Assembly (NCBI GenBank): GCA_010015745.1
Contig: ML978167.1
Location: 310,001-374,000 of the forward strand
Origin: Setomelanomma holmii
Lineage: Eukaryota > Ascomycota > Dothideomycetes > Pleosporales > Phaeosphaeriaceae
DNA: 64,000 bases
Direction of reading: 5' to 3'
The position numbers and the translations under genes were made by a program. Positions 44,853-57,339 of this stretch are shown one piece after another; position 1 is the stretch's first letter, and each line of letters starts with the position of its first letter. The notes below the pieces were generated by a model. That model saw nothing but the letters and a program-made list of their open reading frames with translations. It did not search any database and was not told the origin of the DNA.

Positions 44853-46771
44853 TTAAGCCAACACTCCAGCGTGGCTTTTGGCGTGTTGACCCTGGCTTTC
44901 TTTGCGCTGGGCCCAGCCCTTGATGGCGATCACGACCGTGGTCCAAGCCATCAGAAGCGCCGTGAAGCCCATGGTGACCGTGAAGGTGAACATGGCGTCG
45001 AGGCTATATCCCTCTAGCACGGCTACAGTATCCTTGTTGCTGACCATGAAGGTAATACCACCAGCAATCAAGCAGAAAGAGGTGACAATTTCGGTCGGTG
45101 GGCGAGACGGGAGGAACGATGTTGGTGGGGAGATGTACATGATGATGTACGTGAACCCACGCGCAAGAGCGAAGCCCATGAACATGGAGCCCCACTGGGA
45201 GTGTATCATGGTCGAAAGCATTGAAGCTTGGTGGTGGGAACTCATCATCTTGCCGAGGAGCATGATGATCAACGCAGGTAGCGGGTTCAAGGAGATGCGG
45301 TAGTGGCGTGGTTGCGACCATGACTCGTCGTGGGAATTCGAAAGCGCATGCGACGACATGACGGTGCTGTTGAGGAGGTCACGCATCTTCGTGGACTCAA
45401 TGATCATTCCCAACTAGGAAGGTACCGTTAGTGGAGTGCGCTAAGAGTAAAAGAACAACCACAGCACTCACCAAACCACCACCAAAGAACATGACCGAAA
45501 TCGAAACATGCTCCAAATCCTGGGCAGTCCATTCGTCACCCCAGGCAGCCAAATGCTCGAGGAATACGTTGGTACAGCCGTAAAGCCAGATGACAAACGA
45601 CTCGGTAAACTCTGCCGACGGTAGTGCCGCCCGCCGACGTCCCACCACCTCCTTCGGAGGCTTCACGTTCCACGCCCATCCGAAGTCAGCGAACGCTCCC
45701 ATCCATCGTCCCAATGTGAGCAAGCCGTAGAGGAAGAAGATTCCACCTTTAATGTAATGCGCGAGAACGTTGAAAACCGCTCCTCCTCGCTGCACGGCGT
45801 TAGTCAGTATCATCCATCACTGGACAGTTCGATCACTTACTCCAATGCCACCGTAGACGACGGTGCCGTTAGCGATGGCCACGACTCCCTGGATCAAAAG
45901 CGTGCGCTCAAACACGACGTAAAAGAAGCGGATCAATTTCAGGGTGCGACCGGCTGCAAAGCGTGCAACGTTGCGCGAGAAGAACCTGTCGACCTTGGTG
46001 TTTCGAAGGAAGCCGCGTTTTTCGAGCACATCGTCGAAAGAGTCATCCTCGTCGTGGGTGTAGCTGCGAGTAGGTCCTGTGAAATGCTGGGTCTCTGATT
46101 CCACACTCGGCGACCGCGAGTGGCCGAAGAGTGAAGAAGAATTTCGCTCAGTGCCCTGACCTGAGTCGTTCGAGTATCGCGACGGATTGACAAAGTCGTC
46201 ATGTACGCGCTGGTATTGCGCCATGTTTGCGGCAGTCATTGGCTGGACCGCCTCGTCCTCCATCGAATGCGCTCCTTTTCGTCCAGTGTAAACCTGGATC
46301 AGCGCCATAAACACCCACGCAGATGCAATCCAGATAATAATCCATCCTGTCTTGCCGTGTGAGTTGTTCTCATACAACTCGGGAGTCTTGTAGTTGTAAA
46401 TTGAGCCAAGGACGAGAGCGAACGCGTTGACTGCGAGAAAAGCTAACTGTGCAGGCAGGACGAACCGCGAACGCGCAATGCTGAACATGACAGCTGCGAA
46501 CGTCAGTTAGACTCCCACTTGTTAGAATGCAAAGCTTACCAACTGGCAGGATCACCATCCAAGCCAAAATTTCAAGTCCAATATGCCAGTACATGAGCGC
46601 GACAGGCTCCGACAGGCTCCAGTAACTTCGCGGAGCGCCGTCACTTTGTGGTTGTGGCTGCGGTGCATCGTGCGCGCTTGTGTCCATGTGTTCATCGCCA
46701 TGCGCAGCTACCAACGGTAGCACGGCCAGCAGCGCCGCCGCAGCGATTATCAAAGCTTTGCGATTCGGCAT
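44853..46771 (-). CDS. YTP1: Ytp1-family multi-pass membrane protein
   Basis: Four exons: 46540..46771, 45841..46493, 45472..45789 and 44853..45413 (587 residues). A cleavable signal peptide is at residues 1-23 (hydrophobic, ending VAAHGDEHMD, a His/Asp-rich start of the mature protein). Next comes a segment with membrane helices (YWHIGLEILAWMVILPV and VLPAQLAFLAVNAFALVLGSIY), corresponding to the DUF2427-type N-terminal domain, a Ser-rich cytosolic linker, then a Ytp1 C-terminal domain of eight or so helices, with FVIWLYGCTNVFLEHLAAWG, HVSISVMFFGGGLLGMIIES and SHHQASMLSTMIHSQWGSMF. The His-rich patterns between helices hint at metal binding. The yeast homologue is a vacuolar/ER membrane protein of uncertain role. 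All three introns are GT-AG with clear branch sites. Confidence 0.9.
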
Positions 46772-49488
46772 ATGTCAAGGTAAGTAATATTAGGGTAGGC
46801 TAGCTGGAGGAGAGTCGCAAAGCTGGCACGCTTGGGACGAGAAGGACACAAGAGCTTTTAGCAAGGGCAGCTCTGCTTATACTGTTAAGTCTGGCAAAAG
46901 ATGCTGAAGGCAGCAACCAAGCTCTCCAGGAAGCAGCGAACGAGGAAGTACAAAGAATTTCACAAGCCCCACGAGCCGGAACCCATGCAGCCAGCCTGCT
47001 GTCTTATTATCACGACCCCGGAAGTTTCGGAAGCCTCAGGTTTGGACAGTGTCATCACCAGATGTTTGTCAGCGCAAGCGCGATGCTCCTGCTTGGATCG
47101 CAGCTTTTTCGGATTCGTGACGCGAGGTCACAGAAAGTGGGTCCCCATCGGCGAGCACGGACTTTGTCGCCGTCATGCGCCACTTCATGCAACTTTCGTT
47201 TCTGTGTGGATCTTTCAAACATCGCCCTTTTGCACAGTCGTGATCGCCTCATCCTTGCATCAGGCGCCGCTCACAGGAACAGCTTCTCGCTCAGGCGATG
47301 CGGGGCTGCAAAGCGGAGAGAACGCACGCAATCCATGCCATGCCATCTGTGCAGTGTCAAGACGAGGGGCAGCCACACCACTGCATCGGCTTCAGTGAGC
47401 TCTTCTACCCGTCTCGGCCATGAGACGAGGATCGCGAGGTTGCAACGACCTGGCACCATACAAGCAAGACTCTGCATCGAGCTTCCTGCGCATTCCGCAG
47501 ACATGTGATATCGGATCTAGACCTGTCAAAACGTCCTGTCGATGTCATGGTTGCAACAACCAGTGCTACTATCTCCAGGCTTCGTCCGAGCACTGCATCC
47601 ACCCTCAAAGTCCATACACGCCTATTGGTGATTACAGCGATCAACGTCATCTGCGCCATGCCTCAATTTCCATTAAGCTTTTCCTTAGCGCCTTGGCATA
47701 ATGTACGTTCCCGGAGCGCACTTCCTACGCGCAGACCGCCTTGCGATCGGCTTTCCGGCCACATCCGGCTGACGGATGATGGACGATGAATGCTCATGGT
47801 CACTGACGGTGGAAGATAGATATCATGACAAGTGTCGCCCAACATTTCGTTCCGATTTACATCATCCGATGCAGCCTCCAAACGTTACCGGGCTGCGTTC
47901 GGCGATGTTTGACCGGCAACAACAGTCGCCTCCACGAACCACTTGTCTCGTACGACCAAGCAGCCATTCGCGTCTCAGCCCTGCAGTTGACCATTTGACT
48001 CATCGGCACGGATCGCAAGGAGCAGAGTGCATATTGCTTGCTTAGCGCCTAAGAAATGGCCAAAGTTTTGCTCCAATCCTTACCGACCTTGCGAAGTGGA
48101 GGGGCTGACCTTGGCTGGCTTGTTGGCGAGCTCGAACGACTGTCAACTGACAACCCAACACAACATTTCGTGGGATTTCGTAGAAAGTACTCCGACAGAT
48201 CGGTTTTCCGGTACTTTCGCGTCGGCTTCTGGTTATATCCGACCATCCTTCATGTACCCGAATATGGCTCGAAACGACTTGCCGAATTTGCCGACCTGCG
48301 TTTTTGCTACCGTCTTGGTCTGCTTCGCTGCTTATCCCACTCAGTCATGCGACTCATCGGCGATCTTGAACGACGGTATGCATAACGACTGACAGCGCTG
48401 GCTTCAACATATGTCAGGACCGCAACTCTTACCATATTCATCTACAGGTGCAGTACGACTCAACAGTCTACGAATCACCTGACGCGTTCAAGAGAGAGCT
48501 GCAGCACGTTCATTAGCATTATATCCGATCACGGTGGATGATTCTACGCGATCGTGCAGCTCAGTATTCTCGCATAATGACTCGACCTAGCACTAGTAGG
48601 CAACATCAGATCTCGGTTCCTGGAGTTAGAGCGGATACTTCAGGAACACGGTGAGTAGGAGAATACCTTATGAATCCCCACGGCAGTCCCCTGTGACACT
48701 GGGCTTCTGTGAGTCAACTCAAGCGACGCTCTTTTCGCATACTATGTGAGGACGACTTTAATTACTTTTCGTTTTGTCCCACTTCGCTCTGCATGTTCAT
48801 TTGTTTGTTTGCGGACAAGAGCGATGGATTCTCTCCTGTGTCGTGTTCATTCAGGATGGTAGTCTTCCTGATTGACTCGCTACTGGCCTTCAACAATTGG
48901 ATAAGCACCTCGAAACGATAGTTCTAGACGTCAAGTACACTAATAAGACATGGCTTTATGATCATCTTGAGCAGTAGAAGTCTTATGCGAATACAATGAG
49001 CGCCCACATACTCCGTCACGATTGTCTCAATCGTATCTCGGTGAAGGCTGCAAACCTCCCTTCTGTTCAACGATGCGACTACTGAGCGCAACCAGCACAA
49101 TTGGCTGAATGCTCTATGCAACACATGGCCGACCAGGGACGTTGAGTTCGGAGACAAATGTCATATTCAGCCTCCATGCGCGCTAGACGTTAAGCTTCCG
49201 GATACGATGCGCGGCGGCACGATAGCGTTCCTTCAGCTCTGAGGTTGGCGGATTGTACAGCCGAGCGAATTGGTGTTGTAACCACACGATACGCGAAAGT
49301 ACGCGAAAGTGGGGGATCGGGAGCTATTACCCCGCCTGTCGTCATGACAGCCATGATGTGATGAGACATACGCATGTTGTAAAAGATAGTCATGAAGCTC
49401 TCTCTCTACACGATCTTCTTTACGAAGGAACCGAACCTTAATTTGCCAGTACACAATCAGCAACCACTGCTAAGTATTCATCTACAAC
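46772..49488. other. 2.7-kb gene-empty interval
   Basis: No recognisable gene on either strand. A perfect 10-bp tandem duplication (ACGCGAAAGT twice) sits at 49291..49310. The left 150 bp should be the promoter of the Ytp1-like gene and the right 100 bp the promoter of the GST. The rest has no coding logic. Confidence 0.5.
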
Positions 49489-50349
49489 ATGGGCAAAGAC
49501 CACCCAGACGCCGACCTTCATCCCGAAGCAACGGGAGCGGCGGCCGCCATCGTAAAGGTACCATACTAGAATCCGCCCACACCTTCAACACTCTGACCGT
49601 CTCAGGCCCATGTCGCCGAAAACCCCCTAAAACTCTACTCAGGCTGGTTCTGCCCCTTTGTCCAACGCACCTGGATCGTCCTCGAAGAAAAGTCCCTGCC
49701 CTACCAATACATCGAAGTCAACCCCTATCACAAGCCCAAATCCCTGCTCGACCTCAATCCCCGCGGTCTCGTGCCAACGCTGCAATACGACAACAAACCG
49801 CTCTACGAAAGCACCGTGCTCTGCGAGTTCCTCGAAGACACATACCCCGACGCAAAGCCGAGTTTACGCCCAAGTGATATGTATGCTCGAGCGAAGGGCA
49901 GGATCTGGACGGATTATGTAGGTAGTCGGATTATCCCGGCGTATCATCGGTTTTTGCAACATCAGGGTGAGGCGGGGTTGAAAGAGAAACAAGATGAGTG
50001 TTTACATCATATTAAGGAGTTCACGCGCGCTATGGATCCGACGGGTCCGTACTTTTTCGGCAAGGAGTTCAGTCTCGTGGACGTTGCACTTGCGCCGTGG
50101 GCGGTGCGGATGTGGGTGTTTGAGCATTTTAAGGGTGGGATTGGGATTCCGGCGAAGGGAGAAGGCGGCGAGGATGAGGCCGTGTGGAAGAGGTGGAGGA
50201 CTTGGGCAGGCGAGATTGAGAAGAGGGAGAGTGTCAAGGGGACGTTAAGCGACCGAGAGCACTACTTACCCATCTATGCGCGATATGCTGCAGATACGGC
50301 GCAAAGCGAGGCTGCGAAGGCGATTAGGGCGGGTAGAGGGATACCGTGA
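49489..50349 (+). CDS. Omega-class glutathione S-transferase
   Basis: Glutathione-dependent thiol transferase or dehydroascorbate/arsenate reductase type enzyme of the cytosol. Two exons, 49489..49557 and 49606..50349 (270 residues). The N-terminal thioredoxin-fold domain has the omega-type catalytic Cys in SGWFCPFVQRTWIVLEEK (Cys about 39), followed by NPRGLVPTLQYDNKPLYEST, the conserved cis-Pro and glutathione-gamma-Glu site (ESTVLCEFLED). The C-terminal helical domain contains YFFGKEFSLVDVALAPWAVRM, the usual N-capping motif. Length matches the family. The small 23-codon first exon has a good ATG and is joined by a phase-0 intron with a CTGAC branch. Confidence 0.93.
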
Positions 50350-50449
50350 TTGTGAATGAGCTATAGGTGCGTGGTCCAAATGTGCTTTATATTCTCACAA
50401 CATAATGTATAGCTCATTTTGCACACACCATGTGATCCTTCACGCCGCA

Positions 50450-52554
50450 CTATGTGTCAAAACATTGGCAATCCCCTATATCACCACCGAGCCTCCACCC
50501 ACTAATCATCGAGGGACACTTCCATGCAACATCCATATCCGAGCACTGAAACAGCAGATTCCACATTCTCTCCATCGAGTATCCGAACCGCGGCGCGCTC
50601 ATCGAGTCCGATCGGCCCCTGAGGAACTCCGGCTGATGCGCCCAGCTGTTCTCATCTACGAAGGCGTGCCACAGATTTTTGTAGATATTCTTATCGATTC
50701 CTCGAATCCGCGCTGCAGAGACAATGAACTGCCCCTTGTAGCTTAGCGAGACGTGCTTGCAAGCATCTTGAGTCGAGTTGTGAACGTGCGAGTAGTATTC
50801 GGGAAATATGCCAGTGTTGTCTTTCCAGAAGAACTGGTCGCCGCAGTGTTGACAATCGCAAATGTCTGAGGGGCCTAGGCTGAGGTAGCCAGTACGTTGT
50901 GAGTGGAAGAAGCTTCGCAGTCGCGGGTAGAACTCTCGTGAGTTGTGGACATCGGCTTGGAGGAAGATGGTGTGTTTTGCGAGGCGCTCCCAATGTGTGT
51001 TGATGTGGTGCAGGTATGTTTCGCCTTCTCTTCCGATGTTCGCCAGTTTCGTTACTCGAGTGGCGTTCGTTCGTTGTCGAATGTCTTCTGCGTTGACGTC
51101 TTGATCTTTGATGTAGATAATCACCCGAGCGCCCGCGAGTACAGTCGTCTGCTCGAGACTGGTGATGAAACTGGAGACGTCCTCTACGGGCTCCTTATAC
51201 ATGCTAATAACGATCTCTAAGGGTATTTGTGGCTCGTAGTTACGGTCGAGGCTGCCGGTCGGGTAATAAGGTGGTTTTGGTGCGAAGTTCTGATAGATGT
51301 AGTATGCCCACAGCGCAACCAGCATGATAGCTGGGACAAGAGCTCGGATCTTCGTTGTTCGGCTGATTTGGATAGGTCGGGTCAAAAGAGCTGCATCTGT
51401 CTCCTCCAAATCAGAAAAGGCTTCTTCATCACTCGATGAGCGCTCATTGAAAAGCTCATAAGCGGGCAGTCCATCTGCTCGACATCCCTTCCGACTATCA
51501 TATATCTCCCTTCCCGTATATGATATCATGTCCATGACAGCTGCGGAGAGACAGCAAAATTGGAACCAATTGGTGTAAGATCGCCGAACCAGGAGCATTG
51601 AGTAGCTTCCTACGATCCCCATCAGAATCAGAAGAGTTAACGCGTCACTCGTCCGAGGTTGTATTGTGTCCATGCTACGAGATATATCATCCGAACCCGC
51701 AGTATCGGCATAAGGGACCATCGATAGTCCTGAGAGCAGCGCAACTGCGGTAAACGCAGCATTGAGCGCGAGCAGCGGTATATGATGAAGGTCCACTGAC
51801 ACAAGACGTATATCTGGCCAGAAGAGAATCCTTGTGACTCCGATGATATAGCCAGCACCGACTAAGCACCAAATCTCTTCGTATGGGGTGAGCGTACGGT
51901 CCGGAAAACGCTGCATGGCAGTTCTCCTACATGCCCTTGCCATGCCAGCAAGCAGCATTGCAGGAATGGACGCTATTAGATTGGCAACCGAGAGACGGTA
52001 CTCTGTGGCTAGAATGCCTACACAAGCTAGAAGCGTAACAACCATGCGAAATGCTTCCGGCAATGATCGATGTGCGGAGTGGAAAAGGAAGTGAAAGAAG
52101 TCATCGGTGAATATAGCTATTATCTGTTTGCATGTAAGTATATGAGCACCTTGCACTTGGCTGTGGAATGACTCACCATAAGCATAGCTAGAGTTGGAAA
52201 GTTCTTGAAGTGAAGGACAGCTTGTAGTATGCATATCATTGACAACGCGGCAGAACACATTGCAATAACACCTAGCATGATCCCAGGCTGCTTCGCTCGA
52301 TCCAGAAGACCTTCGGTATTCGAGACGTCGGACTTTCGCCTCCGCACGTATTTGAAGATTGTTGTAGCCGTGATCACGACGATTTGAGAAACATACACGA
52401 GTAGCGGGTAGTGAAAATTCCATTCCACGAGGAGTTGTCTTGCGCTCAGTAATGACAACGTTGCAGAAGACATGCAAAGGAATCGAAGATGACGCTGCAT
52501 CCATTGCTGGTAACGATAGGATATGCTGCGATGTTCTGCATGGTGGTTGTTCAT
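50450..52554 (-). CDS. Multi-pass membrane protein with DUF3431 domain
   Basis: Two exons, 52177..52554 and 50450..52123 (683 residues), with a GTGAGT donor and phase-0 joining. The N-terminal two thirds contain about ten hydrophobic segments (for example HYPLLVYVSQIVVITATTIF, YSMLLVRRSYTNWF, ALVPAIMLVALWAYYIY). The C-terminal 250 residues are the DUF3431 domain: IPLEIVISMYKEPVEDVSSF, LANIGREGETYLHHINTHWE, HTIFLQADVHNSREFYPRL, and a Cys-rich segment (CDCQHCGDQFFWKD). DUF3431 is glycosyltransferase-like and often found in fungal wall or glycan loci; no enzymatic activity can be claimed. A longer open frame from 52504 that skips the intron is a readthrough and loses the start of exon 1. Confidence 0.88.
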
Positions 52555-55006
52555 GTTGCTGCGCGATGGTTGAGGTGAGAGCTGGGTAGTCGACTCGTGA
52601 GGAAAGAGCGAGGGTGAGAATCAGGTCACTTCACGGTAGCATGCTTGCTGTTCTCAGCAGAAGAAAAAGACTTGATATCACTGCATGGGATAAATGGGAA
52701 TGCCTAAGGGGGCGCCTCAACGTTGCTGGTGCAAAAGAGGTCGACGACCATGTGGGGCGCCCGGGCCGGAGTGAAGTGAAGGTGAGAAGTCAAGGCAGAT
52801 ACACAAGGGACACACCGACGAAGGCGCCGATCAGGGAGCCAAGATCTGGCGTGCGCGTACTGGCTGCGAAACGTGATGTAAATGAATCCAAGACGGGTGT
52901 AACCCGCGCACGATGCGACATGAGATTGTGCCGCGTAGGACTGGATCGCGCACGTTGTCGAGGCAGTGCGTCCGGACAGGTGGGTTCTCTGAGATGCTCG
53001 AGACACGAGGTGAGATGCTGAAGCTCTTTCACAAGCTGTTCTTGTCCTCACAATGGATTGTACTGAAAACAGCGGCGATGGAAGCCCAGGCTGCCCAGGT
53101 ATTGTCATAGCAGCATACCATTTGTGCACGTCAACAGTGTTTCGTTCTTATTGAAGTTGAGAATTACTGAGGATATGCTGCTATGAGTGCTCTTTTGGAC
53201 GTCCATGAGCATCACTTCATATGTCTTGTCGACTCGACGAATTGCACTCGCTCTATACTTCCAGTGTGGCACGAACCCTTGCGCAACCTCAAGGGGATGA
53301 CAGCATCGATGCTTCAGAAGGGACGGGCTCATCCTCGCGGTGTTTTTTTTAAGCAATATTGTTGAGATGGAACGCCACCTAAACGGACTCTACACGGTGG
53401 GTCGGCATACTCGAGGTCGAATGTAAGGCCGTCCTCCTCAGATCCCGTCTACCTATACCTCTCCATATCAATACTCCCCCATAGTGCAATGAGCTTGCCT
53501 GGACTATTTATAACGGCCTTCTCGTCAAATATGATGCATGACTGTATTTCGCATTCGTCCACAGTAGTGGTTTTGCTCGCAGTGTTCGCGCAGGCCGAGA
53601 TCTTCACGACGAGGTTGCACTGACCCGCTAGTTGTCGCGAATTTCTCAAGGCTGATTGATTTCTTGCAAGAGTGTGCTTACTTATGCGATTCATCTTCAT
53701 GTCTTGAGCATGACTACAGCAGGCCGTGGGTCTTCAATCTATCATCTCTCATCGTGACCTTCACGCCTCATGTATAGGGCCTCGCTTGAATCGAGCTTGT
53801 TTTCGATGTCGCAAACTGCATTGTTACTGATTTAAGGTACCAATCACCAGCGCTGTGGTAGTGATGATGCCTGTCCGATGCGCGACCATTTCCCTAACAT
53901 CTGAAGACATCGAGTCTGCCTTGCGTCTAGGACCACAAGCAAATGTTTCTGCGAAGAAAGCGGGAGCCCAAAGGGCCATTTCGGTCAAACTAGACTGCGG
54001 CTTAAGCATTTCCACATACCAACGGGTTGATCGATCGTGGCAGTCACGTGGGTCTCTTGGACTGTTTCGATCGCTGGAGTAACCCCCGCAGGCGACCACG
54101 TTGTGGAGAGCATCGTCGAGTATGGGAATCCATATGCCGAGTACTAGGGCTCTGCAAGATTAGATACGGTTGTTTCAAAAGGCAAACACTTGATCAATTG
54201 GTCTCGCCTCGATGTCAACTGTGACACCGAGCATTCAAACAGGACTTCCCCAATTCGAAATATTCGAATGCCACGTTTTTTCACATGTTCCTCGAGCTAG
54301 AACCCATATGTGTCTTGCGCATCGGTGGAACTAGAAATTAGGTTCGGACTAGCAGTTGGAAGCAGGGCTGGTGTGGTGGAAACCACCGAAGTGTACACGG
54401 TGTAGGGCAGCCCTCCCAATCACAATCTCCAAACTGCCCATGATCATGCGCTTGCCTTCTCGATGGCTGAACATCGCAGTTAGGAATATGCGGCTAGGGC
54501 AAGTAGTCATGGGTCGTGCTTGTAACATGAAGGTCCGGCATGACCACAGCTCGACTGTAAGGCGCGGAAGACTCGAGACCTGAGTATGTTAGGCACCAAC
54601 AGACAAAGCAGAATATGGACAAAATACAACGCCTTACGCGCGTCAATGGACTGTGGCATCTCAAGGCAACAACATTTCGAATGGGCATGTTCGACATGGA
54701 AGACGTGGAAATGCGCGACAGGTGAAGAATTGCGTCAAAGTTGAACGCCGGCCAACGAAAGGTATGCTACCTAAACGCCAACGCCACTATACTTTCCTCC
54801 ATGCCTAAACTCCAAGATGCTGCAGAGAATAACGCCGCAAATGCACTGCCGCGACATAGATACGGCATGGAAGTAGAGAGAGAAATGTGGTGGCCACGAC
54901 TCGCTTAACGCGCTTCGACCTCGACCTGCCCACCCATCCACACGGAAGGCTTCCAATAAGAAGCTTGTCTGCGAAGACGTCGACAAGGATTAATGCTTGA
55001 TGTTTG
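52555..55006. other. 2.45-kb gene-empty interval
   Basis: Between the DUF3431 gene (5' end) and the 3' end of Ubp8. No protein family, RNA gene or transposon seen. The first 200 bp should be the DUF3431 promoter. Confidence 0.45.
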
Positions 55007-56823
55007 TTAGACCTCAAGTCCACCGACCATGTAGAAGAGCAAGTACGCCTCCGCAGCAAGGACTTCAGCCTCGCTAGCCAACACGACTTTGCTGTCATCG
55101 AACAAGAACCAGTCGTTGCCTTCGCGGCAGTAATTGACGTAGTGACCTGAGTCGATCTTGCCTTTATGTACGATGACAGTTGACAACTCGTACATGAGGC
55201 TGTTCGCTGGAGTATAGGTATTGTAATTCGTAGGCGGGGCGCCAGTTGCCTTCATAGTCTTCTTAAGAGTCTGTTGATATGACGTTGTGTATGGGTTTAC
55301 GTCCAGTCTAAGAGGAAAGCTGACGCGAGTCTCGATTTTCGAAGAGGTAGCTTTGTTATGCTCGAAGCGCTAGAGGTGTCAGCATGATTTTCTCCACTCC
55401 AGTGCTTCTCCATACCTTCAGGTGAACGGCAAGTACTGGTGGTAATTGCTTGATGCTCAGCTGTTTGGTGGCGTTCTGCGGACTATCACAATTGCGGCAC
55501 GTGTACTCTGCCGAACCCAACTTCTCTTTCGCCGTGAATCGCTCAAGACAATCCCTCAAGTCCAGCGGCAGTTCCTCTCTCTTCTCGCCGTTGTGCTTTC
55601 GCTTCTTCGAATGGCTCCTTATATCCAGACTGAGATCCATGTACGGGTCTTGCGCAGTCGTAACATTGCGACAGCTGTCGCAGGTGACCGTGCTCGAGAG
55701 CTTACCATAGAAGGTCTGGTGTACCACGCATTTGCAGTCTTCGGAATCGGAGTCGGTGGAACCCCCGTTTGCCAGATGTAGTGTGTTCAGGATGAATTGC
55801 ATATACTCGTGTGCATCTTGTTGTTGGTAACCTGCGAGTGCCTATACCACGCGTTAACTCGGTTCTTTGCCCTTACGAGCTGCGTGTCCTGACGTACCTC
55901 GCCTGCCAGCCAGCTGCCCATGAGCATGCCAACCGCGCCAAACCCCTCATTCTTATCGGAGGAGTAGAACTCCACGAACATCTCGTCTAACGCACAGCTG
56001 ACGCACGCCTCCTTCTCGCACTCTGTCTGCCGATGCCCCTCCGAAAGATAGAAGTTCCGTACGAACGGATTGTGTATCAGAGTCTGTAGTATGACGCTCA
56101 TGAAGCATGTCTGGCCCATGTTGTAGAGGCCTCGTAGGCCTATTGCTCGACAAGGTAGGAAGGTCGAGTTGTTCACGATAAGCTTAACATCGTCGGCTGT
56201 CGTGGTGTCGTCGAATCTGCGCTTCTTGCCTATCACAGGTCCCATTAGTCTGTGAATGTCAGCGCCAGCATGGAAAGCAACCGACCCTTCTGCATCCTTC
56301 GGATCTCTAATTCGGGGTCGTAGATGAAGTCCTGGCAGTTGCCGCAGTATACATGACCGTCTCGTGACTCCACAGCTGTGAAAACGTCAGGCCCCCTTCT
56401 CTGTACCAATCTCCAGCTTCAACCTACAAAAGCAATGTGACTTTGTCTCGAAGTGCTGGTCCCGATCCGTCTCGGTCATGATGTTGGGACACTGTAGGCA
56501 GAGGAATAGTGGCCGGAGCGATACGACAGCGCTAGAATCGGTTGAGGACTTGTATGTCTGCGTGATTATGCTCGGCTTCTCGTGGATGTTGCGCAGGATA
56601 TCTCGGTAGTAGATGAGCGTCTGCTTGCGGGCGTTTTCAAGCATCTCGCCCATGTGCTCTGCGCCAATGTTAGCCCTGAATCTCTACAAGGTCGGGTAGA
56701 CATGCCGCATCCATAAGCAATGTGTGCCATCTGGCTACTCGGCACTATATTGCCCTTCGCATTCTTTACAACTTTTGGCGACGCAAGCGACGCCGCCTTC
56801 GGGGCGACTGCGATGGTGTCCAT
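55007..56823 (-). CDS. UBP8: SAGA deubiquitinase Ubp8
   Basis: Ubiquitin-specific protease of the SAGA complex, which removes ubiquitin from histone H2B. Six exons: 56706..56823, 56428..56658, 56286..56375, 55898..56229, 55416..55841 and 55007..55369 (519 residues). A ZnF-UBP domain is spread over exons 1-3 (YGCEHMGEML, LCLQCPNIM, HCFSVESRDGHVYCGNC). The protease domain has the Cys box GLYNMGQTCFMS (Cys about 188), QQQDAHEYMQF, a CxxC pair set (CDSC, CRNC) and the His box KIDSGHYVNYCREG (His about 475), so it is catalytically complete. Intron 1 uses a GC donor (GCATGT) with a GCTAAC branch; only this gives the zinc-binding GCEHM. Intron 3 uses the TAG acceptor at 56230 and makes RMQKGKKRRF. 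Confidence 0.94.
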
Positions 56824-57234
56824 AATGCCCCTTCGAATACAGGACGCTAATACATGACGATGAGGCTGTGACGCGGCTCCAGACAGCGCAAGCAAGCTGG
56901 GTGTCAAGAGGGTGAGACGCGATTGCGCTGTGCAGCCAGAATGTCGGCGTTATGCTGGGGTCTTGCGGACCTGCATGAAGCCAATAATGGTTTTGGATGA
57001 GAGCGAGCCACTAGCGGATCTCCCGCCCGGCGCTAGAGGATACATAGCTTAGCGCTCTTCCAAGCGCCACATCTGACAAGTGCGTGGGGCGGGGCTGGTG
57101 CAGAATTTGTCGCATTACCCCTCCCAGCTGAAGGTACTTGTCCCAAACGGCGGGATGGAAGAAAGCTCACTCGAATGCAAGTGTTATATAATGTTGATAT
57201 AATATAAATTATTCTCGAAACTTCCATTCAATAA
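56824..57234. other. Short intergenic region
   Basis: 410 bp between Ubp8 (5' end) and the tRNA gene, divergent. AT-rich sequence directly before the tRNA (57185-57234) is usual for a Pol III gene 5' flank. Confidence 0.45.
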
Positions 57235-57331
57235 GATGTCTTGCCAGAGTGGTTAATGGGTATGACTCGAACGCCATGCTACTAGATATCATATGCCTTC
57301 GGGCGCGCAGGTTCGAATCCTGCAGACATCG
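57235..57331 (+). tRNA. tRNA-Ser (CGA), intron-containing
   Basis: Folds as a class II tRNA: acceptor GATGTCT pairs with AGACATC (discriminator G at 57331); a D arm from CCAGAGTGGTTAATGG; anticodon stem TATGA/TCATA with a loop CTCGAA whose anticodon is CGA, reading the Ser codon UCG; an intron of about 16 nt after position 37; a long variable arm (TGCCTTCGGGC); and a T arm GCAGG-TTCGAAT-CCTGC. The internal promoter A box (TTGCCAGAGTGG) and B box (GGTTCGAATCC) are both present. A T-run ends it at 57335. The intron and the variable arm were placed by hand, so exact limits may differ by one or two bases. Confidence 0.88.
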
Positions 57332-57334
57332 TTC

Positions 57335-57339
57335 TTTTT
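57335..57339 (+). terminator. Pol III terminator of tRNA-Ser
   Basis: Run of five T four bases after the tRNA 3' end, followed by a second run of seven T at 57344..57350; typical RNA polymerase III termination signal. Confidence 0.75.

Noticed and set aside
46601..46620. 10-bp doublet in the Ytp1-like gene as an inactivating mutation
   Set aside because: The reading frame through it is normal and encodes the expected membrane-proximal segment, so it is not a disruptive insertion.
46901..48392. Series of overlapping ORFs downstream of the Ytp1-like gene
   Set aside because: All phases look alike and have no family pattern; judged non-coding.
50450..52504. 684-codon single frame through the DUF3431 gene
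   Set aside because: It is a readthrough of the 53-nt intron and begins out of frame with the membrane-helix-rich exon 1. The GTGAGT...CAG splice with the ATG at 52554 gives the better protein.
56245..56280. ATG near 56245 as the start of a shorter Ubp8 (MGPVIGKKRRF...)
   Set aside because: This ATG lies inside intron 3. Splicing to the TAG acceptor at 56230 joins QKG to KKRRF and keeps the zinc-finger part in the same protein.
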